6,503 bases of DNA from Candidatus Nanopelagicales bacterium (GTDB lineage: Bacteria > Actinomycetota > Actinomycetes > S36-B12). The stretch covers positions 1 through 6,503 of the forward strand of contig JALQSY010000096.1 in the NCBI GenBank assembly GCA_023264215.1, in the 5' to 3' direction. The notes beneath the pieces are model-generated. The model searched no databases and was not told the DNA's origin. It worked only from the letters and a program-made list of their open reading frames with translations. Positions 1-6,347 of this stretch are shown piece by piece. Both the position numbers and the translations under genes were made by a program. Every line of letters begins with the position of its first letter. The stretch's first letter is position 1.

Positions 1-191
1 GCGAGAGCGTATTCGAGGCATTCGGTCCGTACGGTGCACTCGGCGCAGATGCGCTTGGCCTCGCGAGTCGATCCGCCCTTCTCGGGGAAGAACGCCTCGG
101 GGTCGGTCTGCGCGCAGAGGGCTCGCTCCTGCCATTCCATGGCATCGGCCTCGTCTGCGGTGGTCAACGGCAGCAGCACGGGGTCACCCAC
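1..191 (-). CDS. whiB2: WhiB2/WhmD-like Fe-S transcriptional regulator (N-terminal part, runs off the window)
   Basis: WhiB proteins are small actinobacterial regulators that hold a [4Fe-4S] cluster and act with the primary sigma factor. WhiB2/WhmD-type members act with WhiA on division and septation genes. The visible 63 residues contain [20 protein letters not shown], followed by CAEC and a further Cys, giving cluster ligands Cys26, Cys49, Cys52 and Cys58 (pattern C...CxxCx5C). The downstream tryptophan-containing turn and basic C-terminal tail lie outside the window. I chose the GTG at 191-189 because a strong Shine-Dalgarno (198-206) sits 6 bases upstream of it; the in-frame ATG at 140 would cut conserved sequence and has no such site. 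The gene follows fbiC on the same strand but has its own promoter (252-280). The WhiB family is near certain. The WhiB2 subtype rests on the sequence around the first Cys and on the mycobacteria-like neighbourhood. Confidence 0.93.
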   Translation of the reverse strand, partial: MGDPVLLPLTTADEADAMEWQERALCAQTDPEAFFPEKGGSTREAKRICAECTVRTECLEYAL

Positions 192-197
192 TGCCGA

Positions 198-206
198 CCT
201 CCCTCC
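198..206 (-). promoter_or_regulatory. Shine-Dalgarno sequence of whiB2
   Basis: On the minus strand the bases GGAGGGAGG lie 6 bases before the GTG at 191. This is the only strong ribosome binding site in the window, and it decides the whiB2 start. It contrasts with fbiC and fbiA, which show none. Confidence 0.85.
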
Positions 207-214
207 CTCGGGCA

Positions 215-249
215 CAGGATCATCCTGCACCCGTCGAATCACACGGGTG
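215..249 (-). repeat. Two inverted repeats in the whiB2 leader (possible hairpins or operators)
   Basis: On the minus strand, CACCCGT (249-243) pairs perfectly with ACGGGTG (234-228) around an 8-base loop. Directly after it, CAGGAT (227-222) and ATCCTG (220-215) form a palindrome around a single base. The first repeat covers the predicted transcription start and the second ends 8 bases before the Shine-Dalgarno. Either could be an operator or an RNA hairpin in a leader of about 55 bases. The pairing is seen directly; the function is unknown. Confidence 0.45.
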
Positions 250-251
250 TC

Positions 252-280
252 ATTACATAGGTCCCAGGGCCCCCCGTCAA
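252..280 (-). promoter_or_regulatory. Predicted sigma70-type promoter of whiB2
   Basis: On the minus strand a -35 element TTGACG (280-275) and a -10 element TGTAAT (257-252) are separated by 17 bases, each matching the consensus at five of six positions. The predicted start is near 245, giving a leader of about 55 bases. GACAC (251-247) directly follows the -10 and matches the reported WhiA-binding motif, so control by WhiA with a WhiB partner, possibly autoregulation, is conceivable. The promoter match is strong; the WhiA site is a guess based on five bases. Confidence 0.7.
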
Positions 281-306
281 GCCCGAGCGCCCTCATGGCG
301 CCCTCA

Positions 307-345
307 GATCGCCTCCCGACCGCCCCGAGGGCGACCTGGGCGATC
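307..345 (-). terminator. Possible stem-loop terminator after fbiC, without a U tract
   Basis: Just past the fbiC stop, outer arms GATCGCC (minus 345-339) and GGCGATC (313-307) flank an inner hairpin, CGCCC and GGGCG around TCG (333-321). The RNA could fold into a GC-rich stem directly downstream of fbiC and before the whiB2 promoter. No run of U follows, so a classical intrinsic terminator is not supported. It could be a weak terminator, a 3'-end stabiliser or chance in GC-rich DNA. Confidence 0.3.
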
Positions 346-353
346 CCCCACGC

Positions 354-2900
354 CTAGGCGACGGACTCGTGGTCGTGCACGGGGGGAGATGGGACGCCGT
401 ATCCGGTCGTGCGCTCCCGGGGGACGCGGCCGGCGGAGCGGATCAGGTCGCGCAGCTCCCGGACCGTCTTGGCCGAGCCGTGCTCGGAGCCGGCCATCCT
501 GCTGATGGTCTCCTCCATGAGGGTCCCGCCCAGGTCGTCGACGCCGCCGGCGAGCATGAGTCGGCAGCCGTCGTCGCCGAGCTTCACCCAGGAGCACTGC
601 ACGTGGTCGATCGCTCCGTGCAGCATGATCCGCGCCATCGCATGCACGGCGCGGTTGTCGCGCACGGTCGGTCCCGTGCGCGCGACGCCAGCGAGGTAGA
701 TCGGCGCGTTGTGATGCACGAAGGGCAGTGGCACGAACTCGGTGAAGCCGCGTGTCCGCTCCTGAATCCGCCGGAGCGTGCGCAGGTGCCCGACCCAGTG
801 CCGGGGCTCGTCGACGTGGCCGTACATCATCGTGGCCGTCGTGGGCAGCCCGACGTCGTGCGCTGTCGAGACGACCTCGATCCACGTGTCGGCGGGGAGC
901 TTGCCCTTGGTGAGCACCCACCGCACCTCGTCGTCGAGGATCTCCGCAGCCGTGCCGGGCATCGAGTCGACGCCGGCATCGCGGGCGGCGATCAGCCACT
1001 CGCGGATGGGCATTCCGGTGCGCGACGCGCCGTTGACGACCTCCATCGGGCTGAACGCGTGGAGGTGGACCTGCGGAGCCGCGGCCTTCACCGCGCGGGC
1101 GAGGTCGAAGTACGCCGTGCCCGGCAGGTCCGGGTGGATTCCCCCCTGCATGCAGATCTCGGTCGCGCCCGCGTCGACGGCCTCGCGCACCCGGGCCGAG
1201 ACCTCCTCGAGCGACAGGGTGAAGGCATCGACGTCCGTGGCCCGCTGGGCGAACGCGCAGAAGCGGCAGCCGGTGTAGCAGACGTTGGTGAAGTTGATGT
1301 TGCGGTTGACGACGTAGGTGACCTCATCGCCCACCGTGTCTCGACGCAGGTCGTCGGCGAGGCGAGCCAGGACGTCCAGCGCCGGTCCGTCGGCGGACAT
1401 GAGGGCGACCGCGTCCTCGACGTGCTCGGGATCGGCGAGTCGGGCCGGATCGGCGTGCGCGACGTCGAGCGCACGGCGCACATCGGCGTCGACCCGCTCG
1501 GGAGCAGTCGGCATGCTTCGCGCGCGCTCGGCGACCTCCTCCCAGTCCCCGTACACCTCGGCGAAGTCGTCCCGGCGATCGCTGCGCCGGCCGGTCACGT
1601 CGATATCCAGGTGCAGGTCGACTCGACCACCGGCAGCACGGGCCGCGAACTGCGCGTACCCGTCGGCGTCGGCATCGGGCTCCTGCCAGGGGATGCCCAC
1701 CGGTCGCGCGGGTCGGCTGAGCAGGCCATCGGGATCGGCCAGCGCGTCCACGTGCGGGCGCACGCGCGGGTCGATCCACTGGCCTTCGCGTACGTAGCGG
1801 GGATGGACCGTGAGCCTGGGGCGCAGCTCGAAGCCGGCACCGGCGGTGATCTCGGCCAGCGCCTCCAGGTGCGGCCACGGCCGCTCGGGATTGACGTGAT
1901 CGGGCGTCAGGGGGCTGACCCCACCCCAGTCGTCGACGCCGGCACGAAGGAGTGCGCTGAGGTCGTCGGAGAGATTGGGCGGTGCCTGGATCCGCACGTG
2001 CGGACCGAGGACCACCCGTGCCGTGGCCAGGGTGGCGAGGTACTCGTCGGCACCCAGATCCGGCTCGCCGCGCATCGCGGTATCGTCCTTCGCCCGGAAG
2101 TTCTGGACGATCACCTCCTGGATATGCCGATGCCGACGGTGGACGGCACGCAGGGCGAAGAGGGCATCCGCGCGCTCGGCCGCCGTCTCGCCGATGCCGA
2201 TGAGCAGTCCGGTCGTGAACGGCACGGCTTGTCGACCCGCGTCCTCGAGGACCTGGAGCCGCACCCGGGGTTCTTTGTCCGGACTCCCGAAGTGCGGGGC
2301 ACCGGGCGTCGACCACAGCCGATCGGCGGTCGTCTCCAGCATCATCCCCATGCTCGGCGCGACCGGTCGCAGGCGCCGCAATTCCTCCCACGACATGACA
2401 CCGGGGTTCAGGTGCGGCAGCAGCCCCGTCTCCTCGAGCACCGCGATCGCCATGGCGCGGACGTAGGCCAGGGTGTCGGCGTACCCGGCCTCGTCGAGCC
2501 ATTGGCGCGCCGCAGGCCACCGGTCCTCGGGGCGATCGCCGAGGGTGAACAGCGCCTCCGCGCAGCCGAGCCGCGCGCCGTCGCGGGCGATCTGCAGGAC
2601 CTCGTCGGCGGAGAGGTAGGGCGACGGGACTCGATGGGGGACGGTGGCGAAGGTGCAGTAGTGGCAGCGGTCTCGGCACAGCCGGGTGAGCGGGATGAAG
2701 ACCTTGGGCGAGTACGTCACGATGCCGGGCAGTCCGGCCTCATCGAGGCCGCGATCGCGCAGCGATCCGGCGATCGCCATCAACTCCTCCAGCGCGTCCC
2801 CGCGAGCGGCGAGGAGCCAGGTCGCCTCCTCCGGTGCGAGGCTGTCTCCCCGTCGGGCACGGGCCAGGGCCCGGACGACCCCTGATGGCGCTGCTGGCAC
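354..2900 (-). CDS. fbiC: FbiC, bifunctional FO synthase (fused CofG and CofH radical SAM domains)
   Basis: FbiC joins 5-amino-6-(D-ribitylamino)uracil and L-tyrosine by two radical SAM reactions to make FO, the deazaflavin chromophore of coenzyme F420. The 848-residue product matches the usual fused enzyme (about 850). The CofH-type half comes first in the chemistry, the CofG-type half second. The N-terminal CofG-like half (about residues 60-370) has the CxxxCxxC cluster motif CRDRCHYC at Cys75, Cys79 and Cys82. The C-terminal CofH-like half (about 530-830) has CYTGCRFC at Cys541, Cys545 and Cys548, then CMQGGIHP from 583 and a [15 protein letters not shown] stretch, all typical of the family. 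The GTG at 2900 is the only possible start, because an in-frame TAG lies at 2912-2910. No Shine-Dalgarno precedes it, and a -10-like TAGAGT placed 6 bases upstream suggests a leaderless mRNA. The gene diverges from fbiA. I see no damage in it. Confidence 0.97.
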   Translation of the reverse strand: MPAAPSGVVRALARARRGDSLAPEEATWLLAARGDALEELMAIAGSLRDRGLDEAGLPGIVTYSPKVFIPLTRLCRDRCHYCTFATVPHRVPSPYLSADEVLQIARDGARLGCAEALFTLGDRPEDRWPAARQWLDEAGYADTLAYVRAMAIAVLEETGLLPHLNPGVMSWEELRRLRPVAPSMGMMLETTADRLWSTPGAPHFGSPDKEPRVRLQVLEDAGRQAVPFTTGLLIGIGETAAERADALFALRAVHRRHRHIQEVIVQNFRAKDDTAMRGEPDLGADEYLATLATARVVLGPHVRIQAPPNLSDDLSALLRAGVDDWGGVSPLTPDHVNPERPWPHLEALAEITAGAGFELRPRLTVHPRYVREGQWIDPRVRPHVDALADPDGLLSRPARPVGIPWQEPDADADGYAQFAARAAGGRVDLHLDIDVTGRRSDRRDDFAEVYGDWEEVAERARSMPTAPERVDADVRRALDVAHADPARLADPEHVEDAVALMSADGPALDVLARLADDLRRDTVGDEVTYVVNRNINFTNVCYTGCRFCAFAQRATDVDAFTLSLEEVSARVREAVDAGATEICMQGGIHPDLPGTAYFDLARAVKAAAPQVHLHAFSPMEVVNGASRTGMPIREWLIAARDAGVDSMPGTAAEILDDEVRWVLTKGKLPADTWIEVVSTAHDVGLPTTATMMYGHVDEPRHWVGHLRTLRRIQERTRGFTEFVPLPFVHHNAPIYLAGVARTGPTVRDNRAVHAMARIMLHGAIDHVQCSWVKLGDDGCRLMLAGGVDDLGGTLMEETISRMAGSEHGSAKTVRELRDLIRSAGRVPRERTTGYGVPSPPVHDHESVA

Positions 2901-2905
2901 CGTGA

Positions 2906-2911
2906 CACTCT
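2906..2911 (+). promoter_or_regulatory. Possible -10 element for a leaderless fbiA(-fbiB) transcript
   Basis: CACTCT keeps the two most important -10 bases, A at the second and T at the sixth position, and ends 6 bases before the ATG at 2918. Transcription would then begin at the start codon. GACACT at 2904-2909 is an alternative. I see no convincing -35 element and no Shine-Dalgarno upstream of either possible fbiA ATG. The element overlaps the minus-strand -10 of fbiC. Confidence 0.4.
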
Positions 2912-2912
2912 A
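2907..2912 (-). promoter_or_regulatory. Predicted -10 element for a leaderless fbiC transcript
   Basis: On the minus strand TAGAGT fits TANNNT and ends exactly 6 bases before the first base of the GTG start codon, the spacing expected if transcription starts at that G. The upstream in-frame stop TAG is part of the same hexamer, so no earlier start exists. No -35 is recognisable, which is common at actinobacterial leaderless promoters. Confidence 0.55.
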
Positions 2913-2917
2913 TGTCC

Positions 2918-3961
2918 ATGTCCGCGCCCGCACGCCGCATCGCCGTCCTGGCCGGGGGCATCGGCGGAGCCCGCTTCCTGCGTGGGCTGATCGCCGCGGC
3001 GGGCGATGGAGCGGAGATCACCGTCATCGGCAACACCGGGGACGACATCTGGATCCACGGCCTGCGCGTGTGCCCGGACCTGGACACCGTGATGTACACC
3101 CTGGGCGGGGGCATCTCGCAGGAGCGGGGCTGGGGGCGCGAGGACGAGACCTTCACCGTCAAGGAGGAACTCGGGGCCTACGGCCTGGAGCCATCGTGGT
3201 TCGGCCTGGGCGACCGCGACATCGGCACGCATCTGGTGCGCACCCAGATGCTCAACGCGGGCTATCCCCTGTCCGCCGTCACCGCGGCACTGTGCGAGCG
3301 ATGGCAGCCCGGCGTGCGACTGCTGCCTATGACCGACGAGCGGGCGGAGACGCATGTCGTCGTCGACGATCCCGATGGCGGCACCGACGACAGCGGGCGA
3401 CCCGCTCGCCGTGCCATCCACTTCCAGGAGTGGTGGGTGCGCTACCGCGCGGCCATCCCGGCGCACGCGATCGTCCTCGTCGGCGTCGACGATGCCAAGC
3501 CCGGACCGGGAGTCGTGGAGGCGATCGAGGAAGCCGACCTCATCGTGCTGCCCCCGTCCAACCCGGTCGTGTCGATCGGCACGATCCTGCAGGTTCCGGG
3601 CGTGCGCGAGGCGATCCAGCGCGCGACGGCACCGGTCGTCGGCGTCTCCCCCATCGTCGGTGGCCGGCCGGTCCGCGGCATGGCCGACGCGTGCCTGTCG
3701 GCCATCGGGGTCGACACCGACGCGGGAGCGGTCGCCAAGCACTACGGACCGCGGCGCGCGCTCATCCCGCTCGGGGCGCCCGGGACGGGGATCCTCGACG
3801 GCTGGCTCGTCGACGCGTCGGATGCCGCTGCCGTGCCCGCGGTCGCCTCGCTCGGCATCGCATGCGAAGCGCATCCGCTCCTGATGTCCGATCCCGCGGC
3901 CACATCGAGCATCGCCGCGGCCGCCCTGGCGCTGGGCGAGCGACTGCGGCACCCGGCATGA
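2918..3961 (+). CDS. fbiA: FbiA, 2-phospho-L-lactate / phosphoenolpyruvate transferase (CofD family)
   Basis: FbiA transfers the phospho(enol)lactyl group from its guanylylated donor (made by FbiD/CofC) to FO, giving F420-0 or, with the PEP-derived donor used in mycobacteria, dehydro-F420-0. The 347-residue product has the CofD hallmarks in order: LAGGIGGARFLRG at residues 11-23, NTGDDIWIHGLRVCPDLDTV at 39-58, LPPSNPVVSIGTI at 211-223 and GVSPIVGG at 242-249. It is slightly longer than M. tuberculosis FbiA (331), partly through a Gly/Asp-rich stretch near residues 150-165. I chose the ATG at 2918 because the -10-like CACTCT is correctly spaced for a leaderless start there; the ATG at 2912 is an alternative that adds two residues. 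An in-frame stop at 2903-2905 excludes anything earlier. The stop overlaps the fbiB start (ATGA), so the two genes are likely translationally coupled. Confidence 0.96.
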   Translation: MSAPARRIAVLAGGIGGARFLRGLIAAAGDGAEITVIGNTGDDIWIHGLRVCPDLDTVMYTLGGGISQERGWGREDETFTVKEELGAYGLEPSWFGLGDRDIGTHLVRTQMLNAGYPLSAVTAALCERWQPGVRLLPMTDERAETHVVVDDPDGGTDDSGRPARRAIHFQEWWVRYRAAIPAHAIVLVGVDDAKPGPGVVEAIEEADLIVLPPSNPVVSIGTILQVPGVREAIQRATAPVVGVSPIVGGRPVRGMADACLSAIGVDTDAGAVAKHYGPRRALIPLGAPGTGILDGWLVDASDAAAVPAVASLGIACEAHPLLMSDPAATSSIAAAALALGERLRHPA

Positions 3962-5265
3962 CGCTCCAGATCGTCGGCGTCGCGGGCATCGGCGAGGTCG
4001 TCCCTGGCAGCGATCTCGGCGCTCTCCTCGCGGACCCCCTGGACGAGGTCACCTGGCCGGATGGCACGACCGGAATGCGCGATGGCGACGTCGTGGTGGT
4101 GACGAGCAAGGTCGTGAGCAAGGCCGAGGGCCGGATCGTGCCCGAGGACCAGCGCGAACAGGCGCTGATCGATCAGACGTCGGTGGTCGTCGCGACCAAG
4201 CAGACTCCGCGCGGGACGACCAACATCGTGCGCACGCATCACGGCATCGTCCTCGCCGCAGCCGGGATCGATGCGAGCAATGCGCCGCCGGGGCACATCC
4301 TGCTGCTGCCCGTCGACCCGGATGACTCCGCGCGCCGTCTGCGGGCCCGTTTGCAGGAGCACAGCGGCCGGCGTATCGCCGTCGTCGTCACCGACACACT
4401 CGGTCGCCCGTGGCGCGATGGCCTCACCGACTGCGCGATCGGTGTAGCGGGCGTGCGGGTGCTCGACGACCTGCGCGGGCACCCCGATGCTGCCGGGCGG
4501 CCCATGGAGGCCACCGTGATCGCCATTGCCGACGAGATCGCCGCCGCGGCCGACCTGGTCAAGGGCAAGACGAGCGGGGTGCCCGTCGCGATCGTCCGCG
4601 GCATGGACGCCTACGTCGACGCGGAGGACGGTCCCGGCGCCGTGTCGGCCGTGCGACCGCTCGAGGAGGACCTGTTCCCCCTCGGTTCCGCGGAGGCCCG
4701 CGCCGCCGGACGTCAGGAGGCGGTGCAGGCGCGCCGTACAGTGCGGCACTTCACGCTGGAGCCTGTCGACCCCGGCGCCCTGGACACCGTGGCGATTCGT
4801 CATCCTCGACGAGCAGCGCGAGCGGCTCCTGGCGGCGATGCGCGACCGATGGCGCGCCGATCTCGAGGCCGACGGCTTCGACGAGGAGGCGATCGCCCGC
4901 CGGATCACGCGCGGGGACATCCTGTGGCGAGCACCAGCGGTGGTCCTGCCGTTCCTCGACATGTCCGCCGGACCGCATGCCTACCCGGACGCTCGACGCT
5001 CCGGATTCGAACGCGACCTCTTCCTCGTCTCCGGCGGTGCGGCCGTGGAGAACCTCCTCGTCTCTCTGGCCGCCCAGGGCTGGGGTGCGGCCTGGATCTC
5101 CTCGACGATGTTCTGCGCCGACGTCGTACACGATGTGCTCGAGGTGCCCGAGAGTTGGCAGCCACTGGGGGCCATCGCTGTGGGACGCCCGGCAGCACCC
5201 CCGTCCGAGCGCGCCGAGCGCGAGCCGTCGAACTACATCCTCCGCCGCTGACCGTTGGGGGTTAG
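3958..5265 (+). CDS. fbiB: FbiB, F420-0:gamma-L-glutamyl ligase with intact ligase domain; frameshifted before the nitroreductase domain
   Basis: FbiB adds L-glutamates to F420-0 through its CofE-like N-terminal domain, and its C-terminal FMN domain reduces dehydro-F420-0. As written, the open frame gives 435 residues. Residues 1-245 are a complete CofE-type ligase: [19 protein letters not shown] at 43-61, GIDASN at 103-108, [15 protein letters not shown] at 115-129 and [14 protein letters not shown] at 142-155. The nitroreductase domain begins normally with [14 protein letters not shown] at 259-272 and is in frame to Val278. After about 4784-4792 the frame is wrong: residues 279-435 are Arg/Pro/Gly-rich with no family resemblance, and the frame runs on to a TAG at 5263 that overlaps the manB stop. 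The true C-terminal sequence continues in another frame to 5251. No Shine-Dalgarno precedes the ATG, which overlaps the fbiA stop. The ligase may still work; the reductase as encoded cannot. Confidence 0.85.
   Translation: MTLQIVGVAGIGEVVPGSDLGALLADPLDEVTWPDGTTGMRDGDVVVVTSKVVSKAEGRIVPEDQREQALIDQTSVVVATKQTPRGTTNIVRTHHGIVLAAAGIDASNAPPGHILLLPVDPDDSARRLRARLQEHSGRRIAVVVTDTLGRPWRDGLTDCAIGVAGVRVLDDLRGHPDAAGRPMEATVIAIADEIAAAADLVKGKTSGVPVAIVRGMDAYVDAEDGPGAVSAVRPLEEDLFPLGSAEARAAGRQEAVQARRTVRHFTLEPVDPGALDTVAIRHPRRAARAAPGGDARPMARRSRGRRLRRGGDRPPDHARGHPVASTSGGPAVPRHVRRTACLPGRSTLRIRTRPLPRLRRCGRGEPPRLSGRPGLGCGLDLLDDVLRRRRTRCARGARELAATGGHRCGTPGSTPVRARRARAVELHPPPLTVGG
4784..5251 (+). pseudogene. Detached C-terminal FMN/nitroreductase domain of FbiB, out of frame with the ligase
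   Basis: This 155-codon stretch (frame shared with 4838) reads [20 protein letters not shown], then [25 protein letters not shown]-like [48 protein letters not shown] and ends AIAVG...YILRR. This matches the body of the FbiB nitroreductase domain as I remember it from M. tuberculosis. The sequence expected between [11 protein letters not shown] and TPWRF, about 16 residues including an APAPHHT-like FMN-contacting loop, is absent. It has no start signal of its own; the ATG at 4838 lacks a ribosome binding site and would drop more of the domain. Restoring about 47 bases would give 446 residues, close to the 448 of mycobacterial FbiB. A single-base sequencing error cannot explain the missing residues. 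A real deletion or an assembly collapse can. Confidence 0.8.
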
Positions 5266-6347
5266 GCGTCCGTGGAGAAGCGGACCGCGCCGTCGGGGAT
5301 CACGACGTCCGGCCAGATCCGCGCGCCCGAGAGCAGCTCGACGTCCCGGCCGAGCCGGGCGCGATCGCCGATGACCACCTCGCGCAGGACCGCGTCGTCG
5401 CCGACGTAGGCGCCGGCGCCGATCACCGAGTCCACGATCGTGGCGCCAGGAGCGATGACCGCACCATCGAGCAGCACTGAGCCGTCGATGCATGCACCAG
5501 CTCCGATCCGCGCTCCCCGGCCCACGGTGGTACCACCGCGGACCGTCGCGTCGATGGCGACCTCGGCGCCGTCGAGGATCAGCACCTCAGCGGGCGCGTG
5601 GCCGTGCCACGGCGCGATCCCGCGCACGAGATCGGCCGAACCGCGCACGAAGTCCCACGGCGTGCCCAGGTCCAGCCAGTACGAGTCGTCGATGACTCCC
5701 TGAAGGACGGCTCCCTCGGCGAGCAGGCCGGGGAACGTCTCGCGCTCGACCGACACGGGCCGATCAGCCGGAATGGCATCGATGACCGACCTGCGGAAGA
5801 CGTAGCAGCCGGCGTTGATCTGGTCGGTGACAATCTCCTCCGGGCGGGACGGCTTCTCGCGGAAGGCGATCACGCGGCCATCGGACTCGGTCGGCACCAG
5901 CCCGTACGCCGTCGGGTCCGCCACGCGCACCAGGTGCAAGGTCACGGCGGCATCAGCGAGCAGGTGCGCGTCGACGAGTGCGGCGTAGTCGACGCCGCTG
6001 AGCACGTCGCCGTTGAGCACCATGACCGGATCATCGGGCCCGCTGCGCAGGTGCGCCGCGGCATGGCGGATGGCACCGCCCGTGCCGAGCGGCTCGTCCT
6101 CGACGGCGTAGGCGATCTCGACGCCGAGGTCGCTGCCGTCCCCGAGCTGCTCGGCGAAGACCTCGGCGCGGTAGGACGTGCCGAGCACGACGCGATCGAC
6201 GCCGGCGTCGCGTGCACGCTCGATCTGGTGGACCGTGACCGGGACTCCGGCGACAGGCAACATGGGCTTGGGCGTGCCGAGGGTGAGGGGTCGCAGGCGC
6301 GTGCCCTGTCCCCCGACCAGCAAGATCGCCTCGCGCATGCCGGTCAT
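5262..6347 (-). CDS. manB: ManB/RmlA2-like NDP-sugar pyrophosphorylase, probably mannose-1-phosphate guanylyltransferase
   Basis: Sugar-nucleotide pyrophosphorylases join a sugar 1-phosphate and an NTP; the mycobacterial counterpart beside fbiB (Rv3264c) makes GDP-mannose for mannosylated envelope glycans. The 361-residue product, essentially the same length as Rv3264c, begins with the nucleotide-binding signature GGQGTRLRPLT (12-22) and KPMLP (27-31). It then has LGTGGAIRHA (87-96), the metal-binding LNGD with Asp114, FREKP (162-166), NAGCYVF (178-184) and WLDLGTPWDF (224-233). Residues about 259-352 are hexapeptide repeats of a left-handed beta helix (VRGGTTVGRGARIGAGACI). I chose the ATG at 6347; the ATG at 6338 (MREAILLVGG) is possible, and neither has a strong Shine-Dalgarno. 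It converges on fbiB: 10 bases separate its stop from the original fbiB stop. The fold is certain; the exact sugar and nucleotide (GDP-mannose versus dTDP-glucose) are inferred from context and length. Confidence 0.93.
   Translation of the reverse strand: MTGMREAILLVGGQGTRLRPLTLGTPKPMLPVAGVPVTVHQIERARDAGVDRVVLGTSYRAEVFAEQLGDGSDLGVEIAYAVEDEPLGTGGAIRHAAAHLRSGPDDPVMVLNGDVLSGVDYAALVDAHLLADAAVTLHLVRVADPTAYGLVPTESDGRVIAFREKPSRPEEIVTDQINAGCYVFRRSVIDAIPADRPVSVERETFPGLLAEGAVLQGVIDDSYWLDLGTPWDFVRGSADLVRGIAPWHGHAPAEVLILDGAEVAIDATVRGGTTVGRGARIGAGACIDGSVLLDGAVIAPGATIVDSVIGAGAYVGDDAVLREVVIGDRARLGRDVELLSGARIWPDVVIPDGAVRFSTDA

Noticed and set aside
34..357. A 107-codon plus-strand frame over the whiB2 start and its promoter
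   Set aside because: It is antisense to a clear WhiB gene and crosses the intergenic region; it has no domain and no ribosome binding site.
369..2885. An 838-codon open frame on the plus strand, antisense to nearly all of fbiC
   Set aside because: fbiC on the other strand has both radical SAM cysteine motifs and full family length. The antisense product shows no domain and is Arg/Gly/Val-rich, as expected from the complement of a GC-rich gene.
2904..2908. GACAC in the fbiC/fbiA gap as a WhiA site
   Set aside because: Five bases recur several times in this window, including inside coding sequence, and here the motif is already part of the predicted overlapping -10 elements.
2686..3957. In-frame upstream extension of fbiB that would make an 859-residue protein
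   Set aside because: The extension runs antisense through fbiC and out of frame through fbiA, and is Arg/Pro-rich with no domain. CofE homology begins at the ATG at 3958, which overlaps the fbiA stop.
4770..4830. Programmed ribosomal frameshifting as the explanation for the two-frame fbiB
   Set aside because: There is no slippery run or clear downstream pseudoknot, and about 16 conserved-region residues are missing outright, which recoding alone does not explain.
5262..6347. The nucleotidyltransferase as FbiD/CofC, the missing F420 enzyme
   Set aside because: FbiD is a short single-domain protein. This one has the GGxGTRLRPLT signature and a C-terminal hexapeptide beta helix typical of sugar-nucleotide pyrophosphorylases.
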